Of a stretch of DNA of 64,000 nt, positions 26,517-34,882 are shown in pieces (the stretch's first letter is position 1; every line of letters begins with the position of its first letter). The stretch lies in the NCBI RefSeq assembly GCF_014171595.1, contig NZ_CP050451.1:5270001-5334000 (forward strand), written 5' to 3'. Below the pieces are notes generated by a model, which was not told the origin of the DNA, did no database searches, and saw only the letters and a list, made by a program, of their open reading frames with translations. Position numbers and translations under genes: made by a program. This DNA comes from Massilia sp. Se16.2.3. GTDB lineage: Bacteria; Pseudomonadota; Gammaproteobacteria; Burkholderiales; Burkholderiaceae_D.

Positions 26517-29500
26517 TCAATACTCGACGGCCACGTCCTTCGCCCCCAGGTTGAGCTCGAGCGCCAGCTTGAGCGCATCCGACGGCGCCACGCGCCACTC
26601 GTCGCCCAGCTGCATGATGCACTCGACGCCTTGCGGCTTCACGCGCAGGCTGACCGGCAGGCCGTCCGGGTTGCGGTAGGGGCTGAGCACCTCGGCCATC
26701 TTCGCCGGGCTCACCGTGCAGGCGATGTCCATTTCCAGCTTGTGGCCGTAGTGGATGCGCGCGGCAGCCAGGTCGAACACTTTTTCGGCCGTGATGCGCA
26801 GGCCGCCGTTGAAGCGGTCTTCGGACACTTTACCGACCACCAGCAGGAACTCGTCCTCCTTGAACATGTTCTTGTTGGCCTCGAACACCTCGTTGTAGAC
26901 GGTGACTTCGACCACGCCGGTCTTGTCGTCCAGCGCCACGATCAGGATTTTCCCGCGCTGGGTCATCTGGGTGCGCACCCCGCTGATCACGCCGCACAGC
27001 ATGCGCGGCTCGCGCGAGGGTTCCAGGTCTTTCAATTTCGTCTTGGCAAAGCGCCGCACTTCCTGGGCAAACGAGTCGAACATGTGGCCCGACAGGTAGT
27101 AGCCGAGCGCGATCTTCTCTTCCGACAGCTTCTGGCGGTCGGTCCACGGAGTCGCCTTGACGTATTCCGGTGGCGCGACCATGTCGCTGTCGTCGCCGCC
27201 GAACAGGCTGACCTGGTTGGCCGAGGCCGCGGCCTGGTCGGCCACTTCGACCGCGAAGGCGACGGAGGCCAGCAGGATCGCGCGGTCGACGCCGAAGCAA
27301 TCCATGGCACCGGCGCGGATCAGGGACTCGATGGTGCGGCGGTTGATCTGCTTGCGGTCGACGCGCTTGCAGAAGTCGAACAGGCTGGTGAACTTGCCGC
27401 CGGCAGTCCGAGCCGCGATGATCGCCTCGATCGCGCCCTGCCCCGCACCCTTCACGCCACCGAGGCCGTAACGGATGTTGGTGACGCGCTTGCCGGTGAC
27501 GGACGGTGCCTCGCCCTCGGGCGTGAAGCGGAACTGCGATTCGTTCACGTCCGGCGGCAGCAAGGTGAGCTTGCAGACATCGATCGCGTCCTCGACCAGG
27601 ATCTTGATCTTGTCCGTGTCTTCCATCGCCAGCGACATGTTGGCTGCCATGAACGCGGCGGTGTGGTGCACCTTCAGGTAAGCCGTGTGATAGGACAGCA
27701 GCGCGTAGGCGGCGGCGTGCGATTTATTGAAACCGTAGCCCGCGAACTTCTCCATCAAGTCGAAGATCTCGTCCGCTTTTTCGGTCGACAGCCCATCCTT
27801 GGCGGCACCGGCGCGGAAGATCTCGCGGTGCTCGGCCATCTCCTCGGCCTTCTTTTTACCCATCGCGCGGCGCAGCATGTCGGCGCCGCCCAGCGAATAG
27901 CCGCCGACGATCTGCGCCATCTGCATGACCTGCTCCTGGTAGACCATGATGCCGTAGGTCTCGGACAGGATGGACTCGGTGCGCGGATCGGGATAGTCGA
28001 ACTTCTCGCCGTGCTTGCGCTTGCAGAAGTCGGGAATCAGGTCCATCGGGCCCGGACGGTACAAGGCGACCAGCGCGATGATGTCCTCGAAGCGGTCGGG
28101 ACGCGCGTCCTTCAGCATGCCCTGCATGCCGCGCGACTCCAGCTGGAAGATGGCGACGGTCTTCGCATCCGACAGCAGTTTGTACGAAGGCCGGTCGTTC
28201 AGCGGCAAGGATTCCAGGTTGAATTCGGCGTCGGCCGGATCGAGCGCCCGGATGTAGTTCACCGCGCGGTCCAGGATCGTCAGCGTGGTCAAGCCCAGAA
28301 AGTCGAACTTCACCAGGCCCACGGCTTCCACGTCGTCCTTGTCGTATTGCGAGACGACGCCGGTATCGCCGCCCTGGGTGTACAGCGGGCAGAAGTCTGT
28401 CAATTTGCCCGGCGCGATCAGCACGCCGCCGGCGTGCATGCCGATGTTGCGGGTGATGCCTTCGACCTGCTGCGCCAGCTCGAGCAGCTGCCTGACCTCT
28501 TCCTCGTTTTCCTGCCGTTCCTTGAGCATCGGCTCTTCTTCGATCGCTTCCGCAATCGAGACCTGCTTGCCCGGCTTGAACGGAATCAGTTTCGAGATGC
28601 CGTCGCAGAAGTTGTAGCCGAAGTCGAGCACGCGGCCGACGTCGCGGATCGCGCCCTTGGCCGCCATGGTACCGAAGGTGGCGATCTGCGAGACCGCGTC
28701 GCGGCCATACAGGTCCTTCACGTGCTGGATGACCAGTTCGCGCTTTTCCTGGCAAAAGTCGATGTCGAAGTCGGGCATCGAGACGCGTTCCGGGTTCAGG
28801 AAGCGCTCGAAGAGCAGGTTGTACTTCAATGGATCGAGGTCGGTGATTTTCAGCGCGTAGGCGACGAGCGAGCCCGCACCCGAGCCGCGGCCCGGGCCGA
28901 TCGGCACGCCATTGTTCTTGCCCCACTGGATAAACTCGGCAACGATCAGGAAGTAGCCCGGGAACTTCATCTTGATGATGGTCTGGTTCTCGAACTCCAG
29001 GCGCGCTTCGTAGCGCGGGCGCTCGGCCTCGCGCTTGGCCGGGTCCGGGAACAGCTGCTCGAGGCGCTCCTCCAGGCCCTTCTTGGTCTCGGCGACGAGG
29101 AAATCGTCGATGGTCATGCCGGCCGGCGTCGGGAAGTCCGGCAGCTGCGGTTTGCCGAGCGTGAGGACGACATTGCAGCGCTTGGCGATTTCGACCGAAT
29201 TGGCGAGCGCGCCCGGCAGGTCGTGGAACAATTCCGCCATTTCCGCCTGCGATTTGAAGCACATCTCTTCGTTGAAGCGGCGCACGCGCTTGGCATTGGC
29301 CAGCATCTCGCCCTCGGCGATACAGGTACGCGCTTCGTGGGCGATGAATTCGTCCTTGCGGATGAACTGCACCGGGTGGGTCGCCACCACGGGCAGCCCC
29401 ATGCGCCCGGCCAGCGCCACCGAATGGCGCACGGCCGCTTCCTGGTTGGCGCCGCCGGCGCGCTGGATCTCGATATAGAAGTGGCCGGGGAAGATGCGCG

Positions 29501-30014
29501 CCCAGCGTTCGGCCGCCTTTTCGGCGCGCACAACATCGCCCTGCTCGAGGGCCTGGCCGACGTCGCCGAAGCAGGCGCCCGAGAGCACGATCAGGGCATT
29601 CGCCTGATTGACTTCCGGCTCCAGCGTCGAGACGGTGGTGGCCAACGCCTCCAGCCATTCGACGCGGATCTCGGCGCGGCCCTTGTACTGGTTGGTGAGC
29701 CAGGCTTTCGACAGCAGGTCGCACAGCTGCAGATAACCGGTGCGGTTTTTTGCGAGGATGAGCAGGCGGAAGGGCTTCTCGCGGTTGTCGTCGTTGGTGA
29801 TCCAGGCATCGACCCCGACGATGGGTTTGATCCCCTTGCCGCGCGCCGCCTTGTAGAACCGCACCATGCAGAACATGTTGGCCAGGTCGGTGACGGCCAG
29901 GGCCGGTTGCTGGTCCTTGGCGGCGGCGCCGACCAGGTCGTCGATGCGCACCAGGCCGTCCACGATGGAGTATTCGGAGTGGACGCGCAGGTGGGTGAAA
30001 GTCGGGGAAGTCAT
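26517..30014 (-). CDS. dnaE: DNA polymerase III alpha subunit
   Basis: The catalytic subunit of the replicative polymerase, 1165 residues and intact. The N-terminal PHP domain starts FTHLRVHSEYSIVDGLVRI. The palm region holds the catalytic aspartates in MPDFDIDFCQEKRE, preceded by GPGRGSGAGSLVAYAL. IGMHAGGVLIAPG, YQEQVMQMAQIVGGYSLGGADMLRRAMGKK and GYGFNKSHAAAYALLSYHTAYLK (fingers and beta-binding region) are present. Near the C-terminus the OB-fold (ILIVALDDKTGVVEVTVYNEVFE) is seen. It runs alone, convergent with the unknown operon and divergent from trhO. Confidence 0.98.
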   Translation of the reverse strand: MTSPTFTHLRVHSEYSIVDGLVRIDDLVGAAAKDQQPALAVTDLANMFCMVRFYKAARGKGIKPIVGVDAWITNDDNREKPFRLLILAKNRTGYLQLCDLLSKAWLTNQYKGRAEIRVEWLEALATTVSTLEPEVNQANALIVLSGACFGDVGQALEQGDVVRAEKAAERWARIFPGHFYIEIQRAGGANQEAAVRHSVALAGRMGLPVVATHPVQFIRKDEFIAHEARTCIAEGEMLANAKRVRRFNEEMCFKSQAEMAELFHDLPGALANSVEIAKRCNVVLTLGKPQLPDFPTPAGMTIDDFLVAETKKGLEERLEQLFPDPAKREAERPRYEARLEFENQTIIKMKFPGYFLIVAEFIQWGKNNGVPIGPGRGSGAGSLVAYALKITDLDPLKYNLLFERFLNPERVSMPDFDIDFCQEKRELVIQHVKDLYGRDAVSQIATFGTMAAKGAIRDVGRVLDFGYNFCDGISKLIPFKPGKQVSIAEAIEEEPMLKERQENEEEVRQLLELAQQVEGITRNIGMHAGGVLIAPGKLTDFCPLYTQGGDTGVVSQYDKDDVEAVGLVKFDFLGLTTLTILDRAVNYIRALDPADAEFNLESLPLNDRPSYKLLSDAKTVAIFQLESRGMQGMLKDARPDRFEDIIALVALYRPGPMDLIPDFCKRKHGEKFDYPDPRTESILSETYGIMVYQEQVMQMAQIVGGYSLGGADMLRRAMGKKKAEEMAEHREIFRAGAAKDGLSTEKADEIFDLMEKFAGYGFNKSHAAAYALLSYHTAYLKVHHTAAFMAANMSLAMEDTDKIKILVEDAIDVCKLTLLPPDVNESQFRFTPEGEAPSVTGKRVTNIRYGLGGVKGAGQGAIEAIIAARTAGGKFTSLFDFCKRVDRKQINRRTIESLIRAGAMDCFGVDRAILLASVAFAVEVADQAAASANQVSLFGGDDSDMVAPPEYVKATPWTDRQKLSEEKIALGYYLSGHMFDSFAQEVRRFAKTKLKDLEPSREPRMLCGVISGVRTQMTQRGKILIVALDDKTGVVEVTVYNEVFEANKNMFKEDEFLLVVGKVSEDRFNGGLRITAEKVFDLAAARIHYGHKLEMDIACTVSPAKMAEVLSPYRNPDGLPVSLRVKPQGVECIMQLGDEWRVAPSDALKLALELNLGAKDVAVEY

Positions 30015-30171
30015 CCTGTCATTTTACCCTGCCCGACCGCGCCGGGGTATGGCCGGCTGACCCGGCTGGCCGCAGTTGCAAAGCTGCAACAAGGTCCGCA
30101 ACGCATGGCGCCGGCAGCGGCAATGGCGGCGGAAAAGGATGGCGGGATGGATGCGACGGCACGGCCTGCTC

Positions 30172-30177
30172 TATAAT
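30172..30177 (+). promoter_or_regulatory. Consensus -10 element before trhO
   Basis: TATAAT, 28 bases before the trhO ATG, which predicts a short leader of about 20 bases. A recognisable -35 is lacking. Confidence 0.5.
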
Positions 30178-30205
30178 GTCGGCCTGACTTTTGCACCCTG
30201 CCGCC

Positions 30206-31084
30206 ATGTCCTCCGCTACCACCCACGTCAATATCGCCGCCTACAAATTCATCACCCTCGACAACCTGGAAGACCTGCGCGCCCAGTACCAGGCGCAGTG
30301 CACGGATCTGGGCCTGAAAGGCACCGTGTTGCTGACGCCCGAGGGCATCAACATGTTCGTGTCCGGCCCGCGCGAGCAGATCGACGCGTATCTGGCCTGG
30401 GTGCGCAGCGATGAACGCCTGGCCGACCTGGAAGTCAAGGAAAGCCTGTCGACCGAGCAGTCGCACAAACGCATGCTGGTGAAGATCAAGAAGGAAATCA
30501 TCACGATGCGCATGCCGCTGATCAAGCCGGAACTCGGCCGTGCGCCGGCGGTCGAAGCAAAGACCCTCAAGCGCTGGCTCGACCAGGGCCACGACGACGC
30601 CGGCAAGCCGGTCGTGATGGTCGACACCCGTAACGACTTCGAAGTCGATGTCGGCACCTTCACGAATACAGTCGACTATCGCATCAAGAAGTTCACCGAG
30701 TTCCCGGAAGTGATCGCCGCGCACAAGGAAGATTTCGATGGCAAGACGGTGGTGACCTTCTGCACCGGCGGCATCCGCTGCGAAAAGGCGGCGATCCACA
30801 TGCAGAACATCGGCTACGACAACGTCTATCAGTTAGAGGGCGGCATCCTGAAGTATTTCGAGGAAGTCGGCGGCGACCACTATACCGGCGACTGCTTCGT
30901 GTTCGACTACCGCACCGCGCTCAATCCGAAACTCGAGCCGACCGAGACGGTGCAGTGTTTCGCCTGCCGGGCCGTCGTCACGCCGCGCCAGCAGCTCGCC
31001 CCCGAGTACGTCTATGGGGTGTCCTGCCCGCACTGCGCCACAGGCGCAGCAGACGCAACAGGCGCAGCGGGCGCGGCAGCCTGA
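30206..31084 (+). CDS. trhO: tRNA uridine(34) hydroxylase, rhodanese family
   Basis: TrhO (YceA) introduces the 5-hydroxyl group on U34 of several tRNAs using molecular oxygen. The 292-residue protein begins with the acylphosphatase-like domain ([24 protein letters not shown]...[16 protein letters not shown]). It continues with the rhodanese domain ([17 protein letters not shown]) and the loop [13 protein letters not shown] with the key Cys. It ends with the Cys-rich tail ([14 protein letters not shown]...VSCPHC), a zinc-like motif usual in the longer versions. The ATG at 30206 is preferred because it matches the family N-terminus. Confidence 0.95.
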   Translation: MSSATTHVNIAAYKFITLDNLEDLRAQYQAQCTDLGLKGTVLLTPEGINMFVSGPREQIDAYLAWVRSDERLADLEVKESLSTEQSHKRMLVKIKKEIITMRMPLIKPELGRAPAVEAKTLKRWLDQGHDDAGKPVVMVDTRNDFEVDVGTFTNTVDYRIKKFTEFPEVIAAHKEDFDGKTVVTFCTGGIRCEKAAIHMQNIGYDNVYQLEGGILKYFEEVGGDHYTGDCFVFDYRTALNPKLEPTETVQCFACRAVVTPRQQLAPEYVYGVSCPHCATGAADATGAAGAAA

Positions 31085-31156
31085 CCGTAGCCTGGAACAC
31101 CGGCCACCCGGCCCGCGCACACGCCCCTGCGTGGCGCGGGAATGCCGATATTGTCG

Positions 31157-31165
31157 TGTTATAAT
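31157..31165 (+). promoter_or_regulatory. Extended -10 promoter for the polysaccharide export operon
   Basis: TGTTATAAT is a perfect extended -10 (TGn plus TATAAT), 168 bases before the wzm ATG, giving a transcript leader of about 160 bases. A -35 is not needed with an extended -10, and none is evident. The surrounding 31140-31195 is clearly AT-richer than its neighbours. Confidence 0.6.
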
Positions 31166-31249
31166 TGTTGTTTAAATTTTCAGGCTTTCGGATTCTGCCG
31201 CAGCCAGCACGCCAGGGCATTTGAGCAGCATTGCCGGCAACGCAGACGC

Positions 31250-31260
31250 GGCGGTATGTG
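31250..31260 (+). promoter_or_regulatory. Weak ops-like element in the wzm leader
   Basis: GGCGGTATGTG shares its first seven bases with the enterobacterial ops element GGCGGTAGCGTG, which recruits RfaH, and lies inside the long leader of a surface-polysaccharide operon, as ops does. The second half does not match, so chance is a real possibility. Confidence 0.2.
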
Positions 31261-31332
31261 ATTCTTTCTGCTCTTTATGATCCTGTCTTCGGTCGGTGCC
31301 GCGCTCCCGCGCGCATACAGGGGCGCGCCAGC

Positions 31333-32133
31333 ATGATCTCCCCTTCCCTGCTCAGCAGCGTCTGGCGCTACCGTGGCTTCATCAGCGGCAGCGTGAAGCG
31401 CGAATTCCAGGCCAAGTACCGCAATTCCATGCTGGGCGCCGTCTGGACCGTGCTCAATCCGCTGGCGATGATCCTGGTTTATACGCTGGTGTTCTCGCAA
31501 GTCATGGGCAACCGCCTGGCCGGTTCGATTTCGCCCTATGCCTACAGCATCTACCTGTGCGCCGGCACCCTCACCTGGGCCCTGTTTGCCGAGATTACCG
31601 GGCGCAGCCAGACCGTCTTCCTCGAGAACGCGAACCTGCTGAAAAAACTGCAGTTCCCGCGCCTGTGCCTGCCGATCATCGTCGTGCTCAATGCCCTCGT
31701 CAATTTCGGCATCGTGTTCGGCCTGTTCACGCTGTTCCTGGTGCTGTCCGGCTCCTTCCCGGGCTGGGTGTTCCTGGCGCTGCTGCCGGTGCTGCTGATC
31801 CAGATCGTGTTCGCCATTTCGCTCGGCATCATCGTCGGCGTACTGAACGTCTTCTTCCGCGACGTCGGCCAGTTCTTCGCCATCCTGCTGCAGTTCTGGT
31901 TCTGGTTCACCCCGATCGTCTACCCGGTGACGGCGCTGCCGCCGGAAGTGCGCGCCTGGCTGGTGTGGAACCCGATGGCGACCCTCGTCATGGCCTACCA
32001 GACCGTGCTGGTGCACGGCGCCCTGCCCGACTGGGCCAGCCTGTGGCCGGTGGCGCTGCTGTCGCTGCTGCTGTGCGTGTTCGGCCTGCTGCTGTTCCGC
32101 AAGCGCGCCGGCGAAATGGTGGACGAACTATGA
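31333..32133 (+). CDS. wzm: Polysaccharide ABC exporter, permease Wzm
   Basis: An ABC-2-type membrane protein that moves undecaprenyl-linked polysaccharide to the periplasm. The 266-residue product has the family N-terminus (RYRGFISGSVKREFQAKYRNSMLGAVWTVLNPLAMILVYTLVFSQVM), then about six membrane helices, the conserved LLKKLQFPRLCLPIIVVLN and the C-terminal NPMATLVMAYQTVLVHG. The ATG at 31333 matches the family start. Its stop overlaps the wzt start by 4 bp. Confidence 0.93.
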   Translation: MISPSLLSSVWRYRGFISGSVKREFQAKYRNSMLGAVWTVLNPLAMILVYTLVFSQVMGNRLAGSISPYAYSIYLCAGTLTWALFAEITGRSQTVFLENANLLKKLQFPRLCLPIIVVLNALVNFGIVFGLFTLFLVLSGSFPGWVFLALLPVLLIQIVFAISLGIIVGVLNVFFRDVGQFFAILLQFWFWFTPIVYPVTALPPEVRAWLVWNPMATLVMAYQTVLVHGALPDWASLWPVALLSLLLCVFGLLLFRKRAGEMVDEL

Positions 32134-33365
32134 GGGGCAGCGTGATGGGCAGTGTTATCGTCTCGCACCTGGGCAAGGCGTACAAGCAGTACCACACGCG
32201 CTCGGCGCGCCTGCGGGAATGGCTGCTGCCCTTCCGCGGCCCCCGGCACACGCTCAAATGGGTGCTGCGCGACATCAGCTTCCAGCTGGCCCCGGGCGAA
32301 GCGGTGGGCATCATCGGGATCAACGGCGCCGGCAAGAGCACCCTGCTCAAACTCATTACCGGCACCACCCAGCCGACCACCGGCGGCGTCACCATGCACG
32401 GCCGCGTGGCCGCCCTGCTCGAACTGGGCATGGGCTTCCACCCCGAATTCACCGGACGCCAGAACGCCTACATGGCCGGCCAGCTGATCGGCCTGACGGC
32501 CCTGGACATGGACGAGCTGATGCCGGAGATCGAGGAATTCGCCGGCATCGGCGACTACATCGACCAGCCGGTACGGGTCTACTCCTCGGGCATGCAGGTG
32601 CGCCTGGCCTTCAGCGTGGCCACGGCGCGCCGCCCCGACATCCTGATCATCGACGAGGCGCTGTCGGTGGGCGACACCTATTTCCAGCACCGCAGCTTCG
32701 AGCGCATCCGGGGCTTTCGTGAACTCGGCACCACCTTGCTCATCGTCAGCCACGACCGGGTCGCGATGCAGGCCATCTGCGACCGCGCCCTGCTGCTCGA
32801 CGGCGGCAGCCTGGTCAAGCAGGGTGCGCCCGAGGAGGTGATGGATTACTACAATGCGCTCATCGCCGAGCGCGAAAATTCCAGCGTCAAGCAGGTCGTG
32901 ACCGGTGAAGGCCGCGTGCAGACGACATCGGGCAGCGGCGAAGCGACGGTCACCTCGATCACGCTCGAAAACGCCGCCGGCGCTCCGCTCGAGATGGTCA
33001 ATGTCGGCGAAGCCGTTACCCTGCGCATCCGCGCGCGCGTGCATGCCGCGCTGCCGCGCCTGGTGCTGGGCTACATGATCAAGGACCGTCTCGGCCAGCC
33101 CATCTACGGCACCAACACCCACCACCTCGAACAGGCGCTGACCGACCTGCGGCCCGGCGAAGAAGTCGAGTTCCGTTTCCGCTTCCCCCTCAACCTGGGC
33201 GACGGCAGCTATTCGATCACCACGGCGCTGACCAGCACCGAGACGCACCTTGCAGACAATTATGAATGGCGCGACCTCGCCTACCTCTTTATCGTGACGA
33301 ACATGAACCGTAAGCCATTCGTGGGCAATACCTGGCTCGAACCCGACCTCGAGATCGCGCGATGA
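32130..33365 (+). CDS. wzt: Polysaccharide ABC exporter, ATP-binding protein Wzt with carbohydrate-binding domain
   Basis: The ATPase partner of Wzm, 411 residues. The first ~245 contain Walker A GINGAGKST, the TagH/Wzt-specific LELGMGFHPEFTGRQNAYM, the signature YSSGMQVRLAFSVA and Walker B ILIIDEALSVGD. From ~280 a beta-sandwich Wzt_C domain follows (VTSITLENAAG...LVLGYMIKDRLGQPIYGTNTHH...FPLNLGDGSYSITTAL). In E. coli O8/O9a this domain recognises the terminal methyl or phosphomethyl cap of the chain, which fits the methyltransferase encoded next. It overlaps wzm by 4 bp (ATGA) and the methyltransferase by 4 bp. Confidence 0.93.
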   Translation: MRGSVMGSVIVSHLGKAYKQYHTRSARLREWLLPFRGPRHTLKWVLRDISFQLAPGEAVGIIGINGAGKSTLLKLITGTTQPTTGGVTMHGRVAALLELGMGFHPEFTGRQNAYMAGQLIGLTALDMDELMPEIEEFAGIGDYIDQPVRVYSSGMQVRLAFSVATARRPDILIIDEALSVGDTYFQHRSFERIRGFRELGTTLLIVSHDRVAMQAICDRALLLDGGSLVKQGAPEEVMDYYNALIAERENSSVKQVVTGEGRVQTTSGSGEATVTSITLENAAGAPLEMVNVGEAVTLRIRARVHAALPRLVLGYMIKDRLGQPIYGTNTHHLEQALTDLRPGEEVEFRFRFPLNLGDGSYSITTALTSTETHLADNYEWRDLAYLFIVTNMNRKPFVGNTWLEPDLEIAR

Positions 33366-34879
33366 GCGGCGGGTTCTATCGTGCATTCGAGGACCGCTAC
33401 CGCGGCAGCCGCGACGTCATCAGCGCGCGCCTGGCTGTGTACCTGCCCTTCGTGCGCCCCCTGGTGCACGAGGGCGCAGCCGCGCTCGACCTCGGCTGCG
33501 GCCGCGGCGAGTGGCTGGAACTGCTGACCCAGGCCGGCTTCGCAGCCGAAGGCGTCGACCTCGACGAGGGCATGCTGGCCGCCTGCCGCGAACGCGGCCT
33601 GCGGGTCGTCAACGGCGATGCGCTGGAGGCGCTGCGCGCCCGTCCCGACGGCAGCCTGGCGGTGGTGTCGGCCTTCCACCTGGTCGAGCACATCCCGTTC
33701 GAACAGGTCCAGGCCCTCATCGCCGAAGCCTTGCGGGTGCTGCAGCCCGGCGGTCTCCTGATCATGGAGACGCCGAACCCCGAGAACCTGGTGGTCGGCA
33801 CCTCGTCGTTCTACGACGATCCCTCCCACCTGCGGCCACTGACGCCGAAGCTGCTGGGATTCGCGGTCGAATTCGGCGGCTTCGGGCGCCACACGATCCT
33901 GCGCCTGCAGGAGGCGGAGCACCTGCGCGACGCGGCCGGCGTCGGGCTGTTCGATGTCCTGGCCGGCGTCAGTCCCGACTACAGCGTGGTGGCCCAGAAA
34001 GCGGGCGCGCCCGCGCACCTGGCCTCCATCGACAACGCGTTCGCCGCCACCCATGGTCTCGACCTGCACGACCTGGCCCAGCGCTACCAGCAAGGGCAGG
34101 ATGCCCTGCGCGGCGAGCTTATTGGCGTACGCGAGCAGCAGACTGCCACCGGCCTGGCGGTACAGCAGCAACTGGCCACGGTCGACGCCCAGATCGCGCA
34201 TGTGCATGCGAGCACGGTGGGGCTGGGCGAGGAGCAGGCGCTGCTGACCGCGGCACAAGCCGGCTTTGGCGAGCGGTTGCTCGAATGCGAGCGGAGCCAG
34301 GAGCAGGCAGACCTGCGGCTCGACGGTCTCGAGGAGAACGTACAGCGGCTCGCGCGGGCAACCGACGAACCCGTCGTCAAGCGCCTGCGCACACGGGTCC
34401 TCGAGCTGGAAGCCTCGCACCAGCATGCGGTCGACGAAAGCGCCAGGCTGGCCCAGCACGTGGCCTGGATCGAAGGCCGCCTGACCCATGCCGAGTCGGA
34501 AGCGGCGGCGCTGCGCCACCAACTCGGCGAGCTGCTGCTGCGGCGTGGCGGCATCAAGGTGCGCCTCGTGCGCATGCTCGGCAGTGGCCGGCGCCGGCTG
34601 CTCGATGCCGCCAGGACGAGCCGCCTGCGCCAGCCCGCCTACGCCCCGGTGCGCCGCGTCGTCCGGGGCGTGCTGCGGCGCCCGGCGCTGAAACGCGTCG
34701 CGCGCCGCCTGGTCACGCATTTCCCGCGCCTGCATACCCGCTTGATGCAACTGATGTATGCACCGGCGGCCGCCGCCAGCGCCGCCCCGGCCGACATCGA
34801 CCCGCTGGCGCTGCAGATGTCGCCGCGCAGCCTGTCAATCTACCGCGCCCTGCGCGCGGCATCGAAACCGAAGGACTGA
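33362..34879 (+). CDS. SAM methyltransferase with long coiled coil (WbdD-like chain terminator)
   Basis: A 505-residue protein. Residues ~35-220 are a class I methyltransferase (ALDLGCGRGEWLELL, GVDLDEGML, AFHLVEHIP, METPNPENL). Residues ~225-405 are rich in heptad Gln/Leu/Glu and predicted to form a long coiled coil. The last ~90 residues are very basic (repeated RRVVRGVLRR, RRLVTHFPRLH) and could bind the membrane. This layout recalls WbdD of E. coli O9a, whose methyltransferase caps the chain and whose coiled coil acts as a length ruler, but no kinase domain is present. Position after wzm-wzt with 4-bp overlap supports a capping role (inference). Confidence 0.8.
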   Translation: MSGGFYRAFEDRYRGSRDVISARLAVYLPFVRPLVHEGAAALDLGCGRGEWLELLTQAGFAAEGVDLDEGMLAACRERGLRVVNGDALEALRARPDGSLAVVSAFHLVEHIPFEQVQALIAEALRVLQPGGLLIMETPNPENLVVGTSSFYDDPSHLRPLTPKLLGFAVEFGGFGRHTILRLQEAEHLRDAAGVGLFDVLAGVSPDYSVVAQKAGAPAHLASIDNAFAATHGLDLHDLAQRYQQGQDALRGELIGVREQQTATGLAVQQQLATVDAQIAHVHASTVGLGEEQALLTAAQAGFGERLLECERSQEQADLRLDGLEENVQRLARATDEPVVKRLRTRVLELEASHQHAVDESARLAQHVAWIEGRLTHAESEAAALRHQLGELLLRRGGIKVRLVRMLGSGRRRLLDAARTSRLRQPAYAPVRRVVRGVLRRPALKRVARRLVTHFPRLHTRLMQLMYAPAAAASAAPADIDPLALQMSPRSLSIYRALRAASKPKD

Positions 34880-34882
34880 TTG

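Noticed and set aside
26466..30176. 1236-codon plus-strand frame across dnaE
   Set aside because: It is the antisense shadow of dnaE, which has full-length conserved motifs.
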